Source of the DNA: Oceanospirillaceae bacterium UBA2001
Lineage (GTDB): Bacteria > Pseudomonadota > Gammaproteobacteria > Pseudomonadales > Balneatricaceae
Length of the DNA stretch: 18,483 bases
Assembly (NCBI GenBank): GCA_002335115.1
Contig: DDCR01000188.1
Span: 1-18,483, forward strand
Direction of reading: 5' to 3'
This document shows, one piece after another, positions 1 to 7,321 of this stretch. The position numbers and the translations under genes are program-made. Under the pieces are notes generated by a model. That model did not search any database and had not been told where the DNA came from. It worked only from the letters and a program-made list of their open reading frames with translations. Numbering within the stretch: the stretch's first letter is position 1; every line of letters starts with the position of its first letter.

Positions 1-2757
1 CCTCAAGGTAAGCCGCGTATTGTTTGGCTGGTAAGTAAATTTGAAGGTCTCAACTACGCTCATTTTCAACCCAAATCTGGTGTGTTAATTCATCAGTTAG
101 GTAGTTATATGGGGCACATGTCTGCTCAGCTTGAGTCGTTTAACCATGCCTACCTCAAGCGAGATTTTAAATGGAATTTGATGCAGTCTGGATGGATTGA
201 GGCTGAACTTGGGTGTATTGAAAACCTCGAACGAAAGGAAATTATCACCACTATAGTTGAGCAGTTTAAGGCCCTCGAAACAGATTTAAACAACCTTCCT
301 CAGCAATGTATTCACAATGACGTAAACGACTACAATATTTTGGTGCAGGGAAGCCTTAATCAAGCGCCTTACATTAGTGGAATTATTGATCTAGGGGACA
401 TGTGCTTGGCACCTAGGGTATGTGATTTAGCCATTGCTGGGGCTTATATTGTGTTGGACCAAACACAGCCAGAACAAGCCTTGGCGCAGCTGGTAGCTGG
501 CGTCCACAGCAGTGCACCACTAACGGCAATGGAAGTGGCTTTAGTTTGGCCTTTATTGCGTATGCGCTTGGCTGTGAGTGTGGTTAATTCCACGCTGATG
601 GCTTTGGATAATCCAGACGACCCTTACATCACTATTTCTCAAGGACCTGCTTGGGCATTTTTGCAAAACCATAGGATGAGTGGTGGCTTGATTGAGGCCC
701 GCCTGCGCTTTGCTTGTGGGTTGCCTTTAAACACTGCAGCCAAGCCAACATTAGCTTGGTTAAGTGAGCATAGTGGGGCGTTTTTCCCCTTATTGGGTGC
801 AGATATTGATCTCAACCAAGCCCCTATGGTTGACCTGAGTGTAGAGGGTAGCAGTATTCCTCAAGACCCATTTTCTATTCAGCCTCACGAAGCCCAGCAA
901 CTGATTAACCCTAATCTGCAATTAGCCCTTGGCTATTACTTAGAGCCGCGTTTGGTGTATACCGGCAAAGCCTTTAAAAATGGCTCTTGGCCTAGCAGTA
1001 ACCGTCGCACTGTTCACTTGGGGCTGGATATATTTGCCCCAGCAGGCACCGCCTTACATGCGCCCTTAGCAGCCAAGGTAGAAGCCATAGATAATCGTCA
1101 AGCCAATTTAGATTATGGTGGTGTGGTTATTCTGCGACATCAATCCCCCAGAGGTGATGAGTTTTATAGTTTATACGGTCACCTCAATCCAAGTTCAGTC
1201 ACCCAGCTTAAAGTGGGCCAAGAACTGAGTGCAGGTGATGTATTTGCACACTTAGGTGAGCCAAGTCACAACGGTGGTTGGGATCCTCATGTCCATGTGC
1301 AGTTAGCCTTGTCTATTGAGGGTATGGGCTATGATTGGCCTGGTGCCGTAGACCCAGATGATATAAATCTATGGCAAAGTGTGTGCCCAAATCCTTCCTT
1401 ATTGCTCAATTTAAATCATGATGTCACTCAGTATAGCCCGCCCAGTAAAGACCAAGCCCAACAGGTGCGTCAAGATCACTTTGGTCAAAACCTTAAGCTG
1501 AGTTATGCAGAGCCAGTAATGTTCCTGAGGGGTTGGCGCCATTATTTGTTTGACGAATGGGGCCGGCCTTACCTCGACGCCTATAACAATGTACCCCATG
1601 TGGGGCATGCCCATCCTCGTGTTGCTCAGGTTGCGGCCGAACAATTGGTGCGTATCAATACTAATTCTCGTTATTTACACCCTAGTCGGTCAGCCTTTGC
1701 AGAGCAAGTATTAAGCCATATGCCGAGTGAATTGTCGGTGTGCTATTTTGTTAATTCGGGTAGTGAAGCAAATGAGCTTGCCCTTCGCTTAGCTCGTGCC
1801 CACACCGGAGCGAAGCAAATAATCACACCCCAGCATGGTTATTTTGGCAATACCACAGGTACTGTTGATATTTCGGCCTATAAGTTTGCTTCTCCAAGAG
1901 CTAAGGCGGGTGGTTTAAGCCAGCCCGATTGGGTGCATTTGGTAGATGTGGCTGATGACTATCGTGGTCAGTATCGACGTGATGACAAGGCTGCTGGTGA
2001 ACTCTATGCGCAACAAGTGGCACAACACATTGCCACTTTAAAGACTAATGGAGAGCAGCTAGCAGGCTTTATTGCAGAAACCTTCCCCAGCGTAGGCGGC
2101 CAAATTGTGCCGCCACCAGACTATCTTCAGCATGTATATAAGCACGTGCGAAGTGCAGGGGGTCTTTGTATTGCTGATGAGGTGCAGACAGGGTTAGGGC
2201 GTTTGGGTGATTTTTATTTTGGCTTTGAACAACAGCAAGTGGTGCCTGACGTCGTAGTACTGGGCAAACCGATAGGCAATGGTCATCCTATTGGTGTGGT
2301 TGTGACTCGTCCTGCAATTGCTGCAAGTTTTGCTCATGGTCCAGAGTTTTTTTCTACCTTTGGCGGCTCCAATCTATCTTGTGTAGTGGGCACTGAGGTG
2401 TTGCGCATTATTGAAGACGAACAGTTGATGAATAATGCGCATGACATGGGCAAATTGTTATTTGCAGGTTTGCGCAAACTACAAAAAGAGCACGCGTGTA
2501 TTGGTGATGTGCGTGGCTTTGGGTTGTTCGTTGGTGTGGACTTGGTTAGCGATCCAGACTCTCGTGAACCAGCAACTCAGATTGCAGATTACGTAAAAAA
2601 TCGCATGTGTGAAGAGCGCATCTTGATGGGTAGTGAAGGCCCAGATGACAATGTATTAAAAATACGCCCACCACTCACCATTGGTGCGGAGGACGTTAAC
2701 CATGTGTTACATATGTTAGCTAAAGTACTGCAAGAGGTCAGAGTGCTAACCAGCTAA
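1..2757 (+). CDS. Kinase (APH-like) / M23 peptidase / class III PLP enzyme fusion, 5' end outside window
   Basis: The frame is open from base 1 and ends with TAA; the GTG at 82 is only an internal codon, so the true start lies upstream. Residues are counted from that GTG. Residues 1-240 are the C-terminal part of a choline-kinase/APH-like fold: HNDVNDYN (H78, D80, N85) is the catalytic loop and D103 in IIDLGD the metal-binding Asp. Residues 305-425 are an M23/LytM domain with all expected zinc ligands: H312 and D316 (HLGLD), H367 (YGHL), H403/H405 (HVH). Residues 475-890 are a class III aminotransferase fold: SGSEAN at 559-564, DEVQTG at 699-704, PLP lysine K729 in GKPIGNGHP. Kinases and PLP phospholyases of these two families act in sequence on hydroxylysine and ethanolamine in animals, so phosphorylation of an amino alcohol followed by phosphate elimination is the likely chemistry (inference). 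The role of the central M23 domain is unknown. The gene stands 278 bp before the zinc operon and is probably a separate unit. Confidence 0.88.
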   Translation, partial: PQGKPRIVWLVSKFEGLNYAHFQPKSGVLIHQLGSYMGHMSAQLESFNHAYLKRDFKWNLMQSGWIEAELGCIENLERKEIITTIVEQFKALETDLNNLPQQCIHNDVNDYNILVQGSLNQAPYISGIIDLGDMCLAPRVCDLAIAGAYIVLDQTQPEQALAQLVAGVHSSAPLTAMEVALVWPLLRMRLAVSVVNSTLMALDNPDDPYITISQGPAWAFLQNHRMSGGLIEARLRFACGLPLNTAAKPTLAWLSEHSGAFFPLLGADIDLNQAPMVDLSVEGSSIPQDPFSIQPHEAQQLINPNLQLALGYYLEPRLVYTGKAFKNGSWPSSNRRTVHLGLDIFAPAGTALHAPLAAKVEAIDNRQANLDYGGVVILRHQSPRGDEFYSLYGHLNPSSVTQLKVGQELSAGDVFAHLGEPSHNGGWDPHVHVQLALSIEGMGYDWPGAVDPDDINLWQSVCPNPSLLLNLNHDVTQYSPPSKDQAQQVRQDHFGQNLKLSYAEPVMFLRGWRHYLFDEWGRPYLDAYNNVPHVGHAHPRVAQVAAEQLVRINTNSRYLHPSRSAFAEQVLSHMPSELSVCYFVNSGSEANELALRLARAHTGAKQIITPQHGYFGNTTGTVDISAYKFASPRAKAGGLSQPDWVHLVDVADDYRGQYRRDDKAAGELYAQQVAQHIATLKTNGEQLAGFIAETFPSVGGQIVPPPDYLQHVYKHVRSAGGLCIADEVQTGLGRLGDFYFGFEQQQVVPDVVVLGKPIGNGHPIGVVVTRPAIAASFAHGPEFFSTFGGSNLSCVVGTEVLRIIEDEQLMNNAHDMGKLLFAGLRKLQKEHACIGDVRGFGLFVGVDLVSDPDSREPATQIADYVKNRMCEERILMGSEGPDDNVLKIRPPLTIGAEDVNHVLHMLAKVLQEVRVLTS

Positions 2758-3000
2758 TCATCTGGCAAGCTAACCCTGATTACATGCCCTTGCATGGGAC
2801 TTATTTTTATCCAGTTTAGCCTCACTTGCCCTTTGTTTAACTCAAATAATCAGACGTTATAAGCGCTGCTATGATTGCATCACGTCGCCAATGCGCGCCA
2901 GTTAAGGTTAATGACTATAAGCCAGCTCTGTCGTTAGAGGTAGCGGTAAACTGTTGAATGGATGTGATGGTGGTGTTTATTTCTCATTTCCATGTTAAAA

Positions 3001-3023
3001 TTAAAGTTATGTTATAACATATC
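3001..3023 (+). promoter_or_regulatory. Probable Zur box in front of the zinc operon
   Basis: A perfect 14-bp palindrome, TATGTTATAACATA (3008-3021), sits in a 23-bp window. By my hand alignment this window matches the gammaproteobacterial Zur consensus (ATGTTATA-N-TATAACAT core with GAA/TTC flanks) at 17 of 22 defined positions. It ends 2 bp before the Shine-Dalgarno AAGGA (3025-3029) of the ZrgA-like gene, a position where bound Zur would block transcription. The downstream gene content (histidine-rich ZrgA protein) independently predicts zinc repression. I could not identify convincing -35/-10 hexamers. The rest of the 278-bp gap (2758-3000) shows nothing else I can name except a weak CATGC/GCATG stem at 2783-2796. 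Confidence 0.7.
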
Positions 3024-3035
3024 TAAGGATCAATA

Positions 3036-3590
3036 ATGAAAAACTCAAACTCTATGACGCTGGCGCTGGCCAGTCTGATGCTCACTTTACCCTCTGTTCA
3101 TGCGAATGCTAGTGAGCTAGATGCCCATGAACATGGCAGTGCTAATCTGGATATTGCCATTGACACCAGCACCATTGAGATGAGATTTGAATCACCTGCA
3201 GTGAATATTGTGGGCTTTGAATATGCGACCGAAGATGAACAGCAGCTGCTTTTAATAAATAAAGCTAAAAGTAATCTGTCTAACTTTGATCTGATTTATG
3301 GGTTAGTGGGAGACGTGTCTTGCCAAACGGTTAAATCTTCTGCGAAATGGGTGACTGAGCATGAAGCAGGTCATGACGATCATGGAGAAGTTGCTAAAGC
3401 TGAGCACGCAGAATTTATTGCTGAATATAGGTTAGAATGCAACCAGCTTAATAATTTGGCAGCCATCGACGTGAAAATGTTTGAATTTTTTCCAGCCATT
3501 GAAGACCTTGATGTTCAGGTGGTCTATTCTCAAGGGCAAATTAAATACGAATTAGATGCGAATAACACGCTGATTAAATTAGATAGATAA
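3036..3590 (+). CDS. zrgA: ZrgA-like zinc uptake protein (DUF2796), periplasmic
   Basis: 184 residues with a Sec signal peptide (hydrophobic stretch about 7-20, cleavage probably after HANA at 25). The mature protein opens with the family hallmark HEHG at 31-34. It carries a second His/Asp-rich loop at 109-124 (H109, H113, H116, H124), typical of zinc-capturing proteins, and two cysteines (C96, C135) that could form a disulfide. DUF2796 proteins belong to the ZrgA family, named for a zinc-regulated uptake operon in Vibrio cholerae. The start ATG has AAGGA six bases upstream. The ABC ATPase gene starts 3 bp after its stop. Role (family knowledge plus context): periplasmic zinc binding and delivery to the ABC transporter encoded next. 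The overlapping Zur box predicts expression only under zinc shortage. Confidence 0.82.
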   Translation: MKNSNSMTLALASLMLTLPSVHANASELDAHEHGSANLDIAIDTSTIEMRFESPAVNIVGFEYATEDEQQLLLINKAKSNLSNFDLIYGLVGDVSCQTVKSSAKWVTEHEAGHDDHGEVAKAEHAEFIAEYRLECNQLNNLAAIDVKMFEFFPAIEDLDVQVVYSQGQIKYELDANNTLIKLDR

Positions 3591-3593
3591 ATA

Positions 3594-4319
3594 ATGAATG
3601 AGCCCGTGTCTAAGCCCACCTTAATAAGGCTAAAAAAAGTGGATTTTGCTTGGCATGCCCAAGCAAAGCTCACAATCAAATCGGGTAACCTCTGTGTAGA
3701 AGAGCATGAACATGTGTTTATTCGGGGGGCCTCTGGATCTGGAAAGTCCACCCTTTTGAACATTATTGGGGGCATTGTCACGCCCCAAAGAGGGCAGGTT
3801 GAAATTGTAGGGCATGATTTCTGCCAACTTCAGGCATTGCAGCGAGACAGGGTTCGAGCAGACCACATTGGGTTTATCTTTCAGCAATTCAATTTGATTC
3901 CTTATTTATCAATACTTGAGAATGTGACCTTGCCGTGCCGGTTCTCAAAACTAAGGCGTGACAATGCGATTGAGCGATCAGGCAGTGTTATTGAAGAGGC
4001 AATGTACTTGCTGAATCGTTTGTACACTAAGGGACAGTTTAGTTTTCAGCGGACCACAAGTGAGCTGAGTGTGGGGCAGCAACAGCGAGTTGCTGCTGCG
4101 CGCGCACTTATTGGCCAACCTCAACTCATTATCGCAGACGAGCCCACTTCATCACTTGATTATGATGCCAGAGAAGCATTTATGGACCTTTTATTCGATG
4201 AATTAAAGCTCAGTGGTTCAACCCTCCTTTATGTGAGTCATGACCCCACACACCAACATTTATTTAATCGAGTTGCAGACATGTCGGTTATTAATCAACA
4301 AGCTGAGGTGGCATTATGA
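3594..4319 (+). CDS. ABC transporter ATPase of the zinc operon (LolD/MacB-type)
   Basis: 241 residues, full length for the MacB/LolD class of ATPases that pair with FtsX-type permeases. Visible motifs: Walker A GASGSGKS at 45-52, Q-loop glutamine at 97-98, signature LSVGQ at 158-162 (a variant of LSGGQ), Walker B with LIIADEPTS at 178-186 and the H-loop His at 216. It starts 3 bp after the ZrgA-like stop without a clear Shine-Dalgarno, and its TGA overlaps the next ATG (ATGA), so translation of the three genes is probably coupled. It should energise the permease encoded next, in the cytoplasm at the inner membrane. Such ATPase/permease pairs are usually mechanotransmission or extrusion systems rather than classical importers, so how they help zinc acquisition is not obvious. 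Confidence 0.88.
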   Translation: MNEPVSKPTLIRLKKVDFAWHAQAKLTIKSGNLCVEEHEHVFIRGASGSGKSTLLNIIGGIVTPQRGQVEIVGHDFCQLQALQRDRVRADHIGFIFQQFNLIPYLSILENVTLPCRFSKLRRDNAIERSGSVIEEAMYLLNRLYTKGQFSFQRTTSELSVGQQQRVAAARALIGQPQLIIADEPTSSLDYDAREAFMDLLFDELKLSGSTLLYVSHDPTHQHLFNRVADMSVINQQAEVAL

Positions 4320-5566
4320 ACCTCAGATTATTAGCCCAAAAGAGTTTGGCAAGTCGGCGCTCCACCGCCATTTTAACGATTGTTTCGATTGCAGTGAGTG
4401 TTATTCTCTTGTTAGGGGTTGAGAAAGTTCGAGTCAACGCAAAAAGTAGTTTTGCAAACACCATCTCGGGGACAGATTTAATAGTTGGTGCGCGCAGTGG
4501 CTCCATCCAACTACTGCTTTACTCAGTTTTCCGGATTGGCAGTGCCACTAACAATATTTCGTGGAAAAGTTACCAGCACATAGCACAACAAAAAGGGGTT
4601 AAATGGACTATCCCTATCTCTCTTGGTGATTCACATCGAGGCTTTCGTGTCATGGGCACCAGCAGAGATTATTTCTCGGTCTATCAATATGGTGAAAAGC
4701 GAACCCTCAAGTTTACTTCTGGCAAACAGTTTGAAGCAGTCTTTGATGCAGTTATTGGATCTGAGGTGGCTAAAACACTGAACTACTCCATTGGCGATCA
4801 AGTGATTATTTCTCACGGCACTGGTAGCGCAAGTTTTACGCAGCATAAAGATAAGCCATTTGTCATCAGTGGTATTTTAGAGCACACAGGAACTCCAGTG
4901 GATAGGACCGTGCATGTCAGCTTAGCTGGCATAGAGGCCATGCATATAAATTGGAATGGTGCTGTAAAAAAACGCAAAACGAGTAAAGTGGTGACAGAAT
5001 CTAATCTACAACCTGAATCGATTACCGCGTTTCTTGTTGGTTTGGACAGTAAAATAGTGTCATTCAAGATGCAGCGTTATATTAACGACTATGCTGGTGA
5101 GCCTTTACTGGCTATTTTTCCTGGCATTGCACTTCACGAGCTTTGGAGTTTAATGTCAGTGGCAGAAAAAGCACTTCTGATCATTAGTTTATTTGTCGTT
5201 GTGGCTGCCCTTACGGGAATGTTGGCAGTCTCTCTCGCTGGACTCAATGAGCGTAGGCGTGAAGTGGCTATTCTTCGATCCGTAGGCGCCAGTCACTGGC
5301 ATATTATGGGTCTACTTATTACTGAAACAGTGTTACTCACGATGATTGGTATTATCATAGGGTTGATCATGCTTTATTCGAGCATTTGGGTAGCTCAGCC
5401 CCTGATAGAAAAAAACTATGGCTTATTTATCCCTATAACCGCACCAAATGTTAGAGAACTTGGTATGATTAGCGTGCTCCTAGCTGCTAGTTTTTTGGTT
5501 GGTTTGGTGCCTGCTTATTTTGCCTATAAAAACTCCTTAGCAGACGGTATGTCGGTCCGCTCATAA
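4316..5566 (+). CDS. FtsX/MacB-type ABC permease of the zinc operon
   Basis: 416 residues. One N-terminal membrane helix at about 17-36 is followed by a roughly 240-residue periplasmic domain (MacB-PCD-like). Three C-terminal helices lie at about 285-308, 330-358 and 384-404. The cytoplasmic loop NERRREVAILRSVGAS at 311-326 is the conserved FtsX-family sequence contacting the ATPase. This four-helix layout is that of FtsX/LolE/MacB permeases. The start overlaps the ATPase stop by 4 bases. The partner ATPase, the upstream ZrgA-like protein and the downstream DUF3299 protein are in the same operon, so the unit likely acts on a periplasmic or outer-membrane zinc-handling step. The substrate cannot be read from the sequence. 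Confidence 0.85.
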   Translation: MNLRLLAQKSLASRRSTAILTIVSIAVSVILLLGVEKVRVNAKSSFANTISGTDLIVGARSGSIQLLLYSVFRIGSATNNISWKSYQHIAQQKGVKWTIPISLGDSHRGFRVMGTSRDYFSVYQYGEKRTLKFTSGKQFEAVFDAVIGSEVAKTLNYSIGDQVIISHGTGSASFTQHKDKPFVISGILEHTGTPVDRTVHVSLAGIEAMHINWNGAVKKRKTSKVVTESNLQPESITAFLVGLDSKIVSFKMQRYINDYAGEPLLAIFPGIALHELWSLMSVAEKALLIISLFVVVAALTGMLAVSLAGLNERRREVAILRSVGASHWHIMGLLITETVLLTMIGIIIGLIMLYSSIWVAQPLIEKNYGLFIPITAPNVRELGMISVLLAASFLVGLVPAYFAYKNSLADGMSVRS

Positions 5567-5580
5567 CACAGAAGAACTGG

Positions 5581-6150
5581 ATGAAACATTTAAAAGTCTC
5601 CCACCGACCCTTGTTGCTCATGTTATTGCTTTCCTGTTTCAGTTGGCATGGTGCTTTTGCAGATGAGCCCACAAAAATTGATTGGGAAAGTCTGATGCCT
5701 CAAGACTGGAACCCAAATAAAGTATTTGATGATTTGACCGACGACCAATACTATGCTCTTTCAGATAGTGAGTTAATGATTCTTGAACAAACGGCGCAAG
5801 CCATGTTTGATGCGGCTCCAGTGGTCGATGCGTTTGAAGGTAAGCAGGTTAAAGTGCCTGGTTTTGTGTTGCCACTAGAATTTAGTGATACCCTGCTTAA
5901 AGAATTCTTATTAGTGCCTTATTATGGGGCATGCATTCACACGCCACCTCCACCAGCCAATCAAATCATTTATGGGAACTTAAAAACAGGATATGAGTTA
6001 GAGAGCATCTACTTACCTGTATGGATCACTGGCACACTTAATATTAGTCGTTCTCAAAGCCAACTCAATGAAGAGGGGGTAGTTGATAGTTTGGCAGTGC
6101 AATCAGCCTACTCGATGAATGTCGAGCTGATCGAACCTTACATCGAATAA
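5581..6150 (+). CDS. DUF3299 periplasmic protein of the zinc operon
   Basis: 189 residues. The signal peptide ends in AFA|DEP (cleavage about residue 27); the Cys at 19 is inside the hydrophobic core and is not a good lipobox. The mature part has the DUF3299 pattern: DWESLMPQDW at 34-43, VPGFVLPLE at 92-100 and a PYYGACIHTPPPP block at 113-125, with C118 and H120 as possible metal or redox ligands. The start is 14 bp after the permease stop with a purine-rich stretch (AGAAG) upstream, so it belongs to the same operon. DUF3299 proteins often accompany ZrgA-type loci, but their biochemical activity is not established to my knowledge. It is the last gene of the operon; an AT-rich inverted repeat follows at 6171-6190. 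Confidence 0.82.
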   Translation: MKHLKVSHRPLLLMLLLSCFSWHGAFADEPTKIDWESLMPQDWNPNKVFDDLTDDQYYALSDSELMILEQTAQAMFDAAPVVDAFEGKQVKVPGFVLPLEFSDTLLKEFLLVPYYGACIHTPPPPANQIIYGNLKTGYELESIYLPVWITGTLNISRSQSQLNEEGVVDSLAVQSAYSMNVELIEPYIE

Positions 6151-6170
6151 TCGTGACCTGCTTTTCAGTG

Positions 6171-6190
6171 CTATTAATCCTCGTTAATAG
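6171..6190. other. AT-rich inverted repeat after the zinc operon
   Basis: CTATTAA (6171-6177) and TTAATAG (6184-6190) are perfect inverted copies around a 6-base loop, 21 bp after the DUF3299 stop. No T-run follows, so it is a weak terminator candidate at best. The rest of 6191-6294 shows nothing I can assign. Confidence 0.3.
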
Positions 6191-6294
6191 ACCAATGTTC
6201 TTGCGTAAGCGCTTAGTTTAGACATCCTGTTAAAATCTTTGGTTATCCTTTTTCATGGCCTAAATAAACCATTCTACAGTTGTGCAATCTGTCG

Positions 6295-6328
6295 GTGTAT
6301 ATCTTATAATGCCAAGGAGACTATACAC
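6295..6328 (+). promoter_or_regulatory. Candidate promoter: TATAAT box inside a 7-bp inverted repeat
   Basis: A perfect -10 hexamer TATAAT lies at 6305-6310. It is enclosed by GTGTATA (6295-6301) and its inverted copy TATACAC (6322-6328). The -35 region is poor: TTGTGC at 6280-6285 gives a 19-bp spacer. This is the only good -10 upstream of the 6457-6986 genes and would serve them. The inverted repeat could be an operator or an RNA hairpin, but I recognise no known regulator motif. Confidence 0.35.
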
Positions 6329-6374
6329 TTACATCCACTAAACTGAACTTGTGATTCCACTTTTTAAGGTCACA

Positions 6375-6428
6375 ATGGATAGAAGGACAATGGATCAATT
6401 CAGGCATAAACGTTTGATTTGTTTTTGA
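6375..6428 (+). CDS. Possible 17-residue leader peptide
   Basis: ATG at 6375 has AAGG five bases upstream and opens a 17-codon frame (MDRRTMDQFRHKRLICF) ending in TGA. It is rich in arginine and histidine (4 Arg and 1 His of 17). Directly after the stop comes a small GC hairpin (CCCC-AGT-GGGG, 6435-6445), then the 48-codon ORF. The order short ORF, hairpin, gene resembles an attenuator, but a frame this short can occur by chance and there is no alternative stem set that I can prove. Low confidence. Confidence 0.15.
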   Translation: MDRRTMDQFRHKRLICF

Positions 6429-6456
6429 GGGGCACCCCAGTGGGGAATAGATTTAC

Positions 6457-6603
6457 ATGGTGCTTAAACCGTCTATGATCCATGCATTAAATAACCAAGC
6501 AGAAAGACTCCTGATTGAAACTCATTATGGGGCTTTGATTTATACTTATTCATCTACTAAGACTCAATGCTTTGTGTCATTGTTAAAACGAGATAACCAA
6601 TGA
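6457..6603 (+). CDS. Small hypothetical protein (48 aa) coupled to the DUF2452 gene
   Basis: ATG at 6457 begins 48 sense codons ending in TGA, and this stop overlaps the DUF2452 start as ATGA (6600-6603). GGGGAA at 6442-6447 lies 9 bases upstream and can serve as Shine-Dalgarno. The frame is blocked by TAG at 6448-6450, so it is not a longer gene cut short here. The product has no signal peptide or long membrane helix; it begins MVLKPSMIHALNNQAERL, with a Tyr/Thr-rich middle (residues 24-36) and a basic end. I do not recognise a family. The 4-base overlap is the main argument that it is translated; codon choice does not contradict it. Confidence 0.4.
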   Translation: MVLKPSMIHALNNQAERLLIETHYGALIYTYSSTKTQCFVSLLKRDNQ

Positions 6604-6986
6604 AGAAGCCAGAAAGTGTGACAACCTTTGCAGCAACGATGCCGTATCCAACCCATGTTGGTGCGCCTGCTTTTACTGTTCCAGATGTGCTGCAGCATAA
6701 AAAAGAGCGGGGTGTGACTGCGACGCATTTTTTTGAAACCAAATTCGATGAGCTAAAAGAAGAATATTTTAAGCTAGTAAAGTTAGCAGAAGACACACAG
6801 TTGGTGTATGAGGCATCGTATAGTTTTCTCCCTATAGTGGGTAAAGTGTATAGTTTGTACGTTAAAAACGACAAGTTATTTCTGAGCATTATTGAACCTC
6901 AAAGATGGCCACAAATGACATTTAAAGGCAGTTTCAAGTTTACCTCAGACAACACATGGGAAAAAATAGAGGAAACATCTGACTGA
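6600..6986 (+). CDS. DUF2452 family protein
   Basis: 128 residues, cytoplasmic (no signal peptide). The opening block MPYPTHVGAPAFTVPDV (residues 14-30) is what I recognise as DUF2452. It is followed by a charged helix around residues 45-62 (FDELKEEYFKLVKLAED) and a beta-rich tail ending in the aromatic block SIIEPQRWPQMTFKG. No catalytic motif is visible and no function is known for the family as far as I know. Its ATG overlaps the stop of the 48-codon ORF; it has no strong Shine-Dalgarno of its own, so it may depend on translational coupling. An intrinsic terminator follows at 7061-7096, which makes this the end of the transcript. Confidence 0.75.
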   Translation: MKKPESVTTFAATMPYPTHVGAPAFTVPDVLQHKKERGVTATHFFETKFDELKEEYFKLVKLAEDTQLVYEASYSFLPIVGKVYSLYVKNDKLFLSIIEPQRWPQMTFKGSFKFTSDNTWEKIEETSD

Positions 6987-7060
6987 GGCCTGCGTTAATT
7001 CTAGTCAACCATAATAAGGTTTTTGTTCGATCCTTTTGCACTTCAATTTGCATAACAAAC

Positions 7061-7096
7061 AGCCGGTTCCAAGCTTAAAAGTTTGGCCGGCTTTTT
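7061..7096 (+). terminator. Intrinsic terminator after the DUF2452 gene
   Basis: AGCCGG (7061-7066) pairs with CCGGCT (7087-7092). After a 2-base bulge CCAAGC pairs with GTTTGG (one G-U). The loop is TTAAAA and the stem runs into TTTTT (7092-7096). This is a textbook Rho-independent terminator for the plus strand, 74 bp after the DUF2452 stop. Confidence 0.85.
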
Positions 7097-7187
7097 CATA
7101 TCTGATTTTTACGATGACACGGATGCGTGCATTTGGTCATTAAGTTGGCAGATTTTCAATTGAAGCCATAGGATAATTATATTTATC

Positions 7188-7212
7188 GATAATGATAATA
7201 ATAATGATTATC
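7188..7212 (+). promoter_or_regulatory. Double (overlapping) Fur box
   Basis: Two overlapping 19-mers offset by 6 bp match the Fur consensus GATAATGATAATCATTATC: 7194-7212 (GATAATAATAATGATTATC) at 17 of 19 and 7188-7206 at 16 of 19. A 6-bp offset is the known spacing of two Fur dimers. A perfect TATAAT lies 12 bp downstream (7225-7230), so Fur bound here would cover the -35 region. The gene at 7322 is the only one positioned to be controlled. The rest of 6987-7321 holds only the terminator listed above. Confidence 0.78.
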
Positions 7213-7224
7213 AATACCATTGAT

Positions 7225-7230
7225 TATAAT
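7225..7230 (+). promoter_or_regulatory. -10 box of the Fur-controlled promoter
   Basis: Perfect TATAAT hexamer, 92 bp before the ATG at 7322. The -35 would fall inside the Fur box (about 7202-7208) and does not resemble TTGACA. The arrangement fits a promoter that Fur represses when iron is plentiful. Confidence 0.5.
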
Positions 7231-7321
7231 GTTTATTAATGTTACTTTACCTGTGTTGTCGGCTCTTTATGAATTGCCAATCGCTTTTAGATAACGGGAT
7301 ATTGTCAGGAATACATTAATT

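Noticed and set aside
1411..1644. Open frame on the minus strand inside the fusion gene
   Set aside because: Shadow of the linker and aminotransferase coding sequence; no recognisable product.
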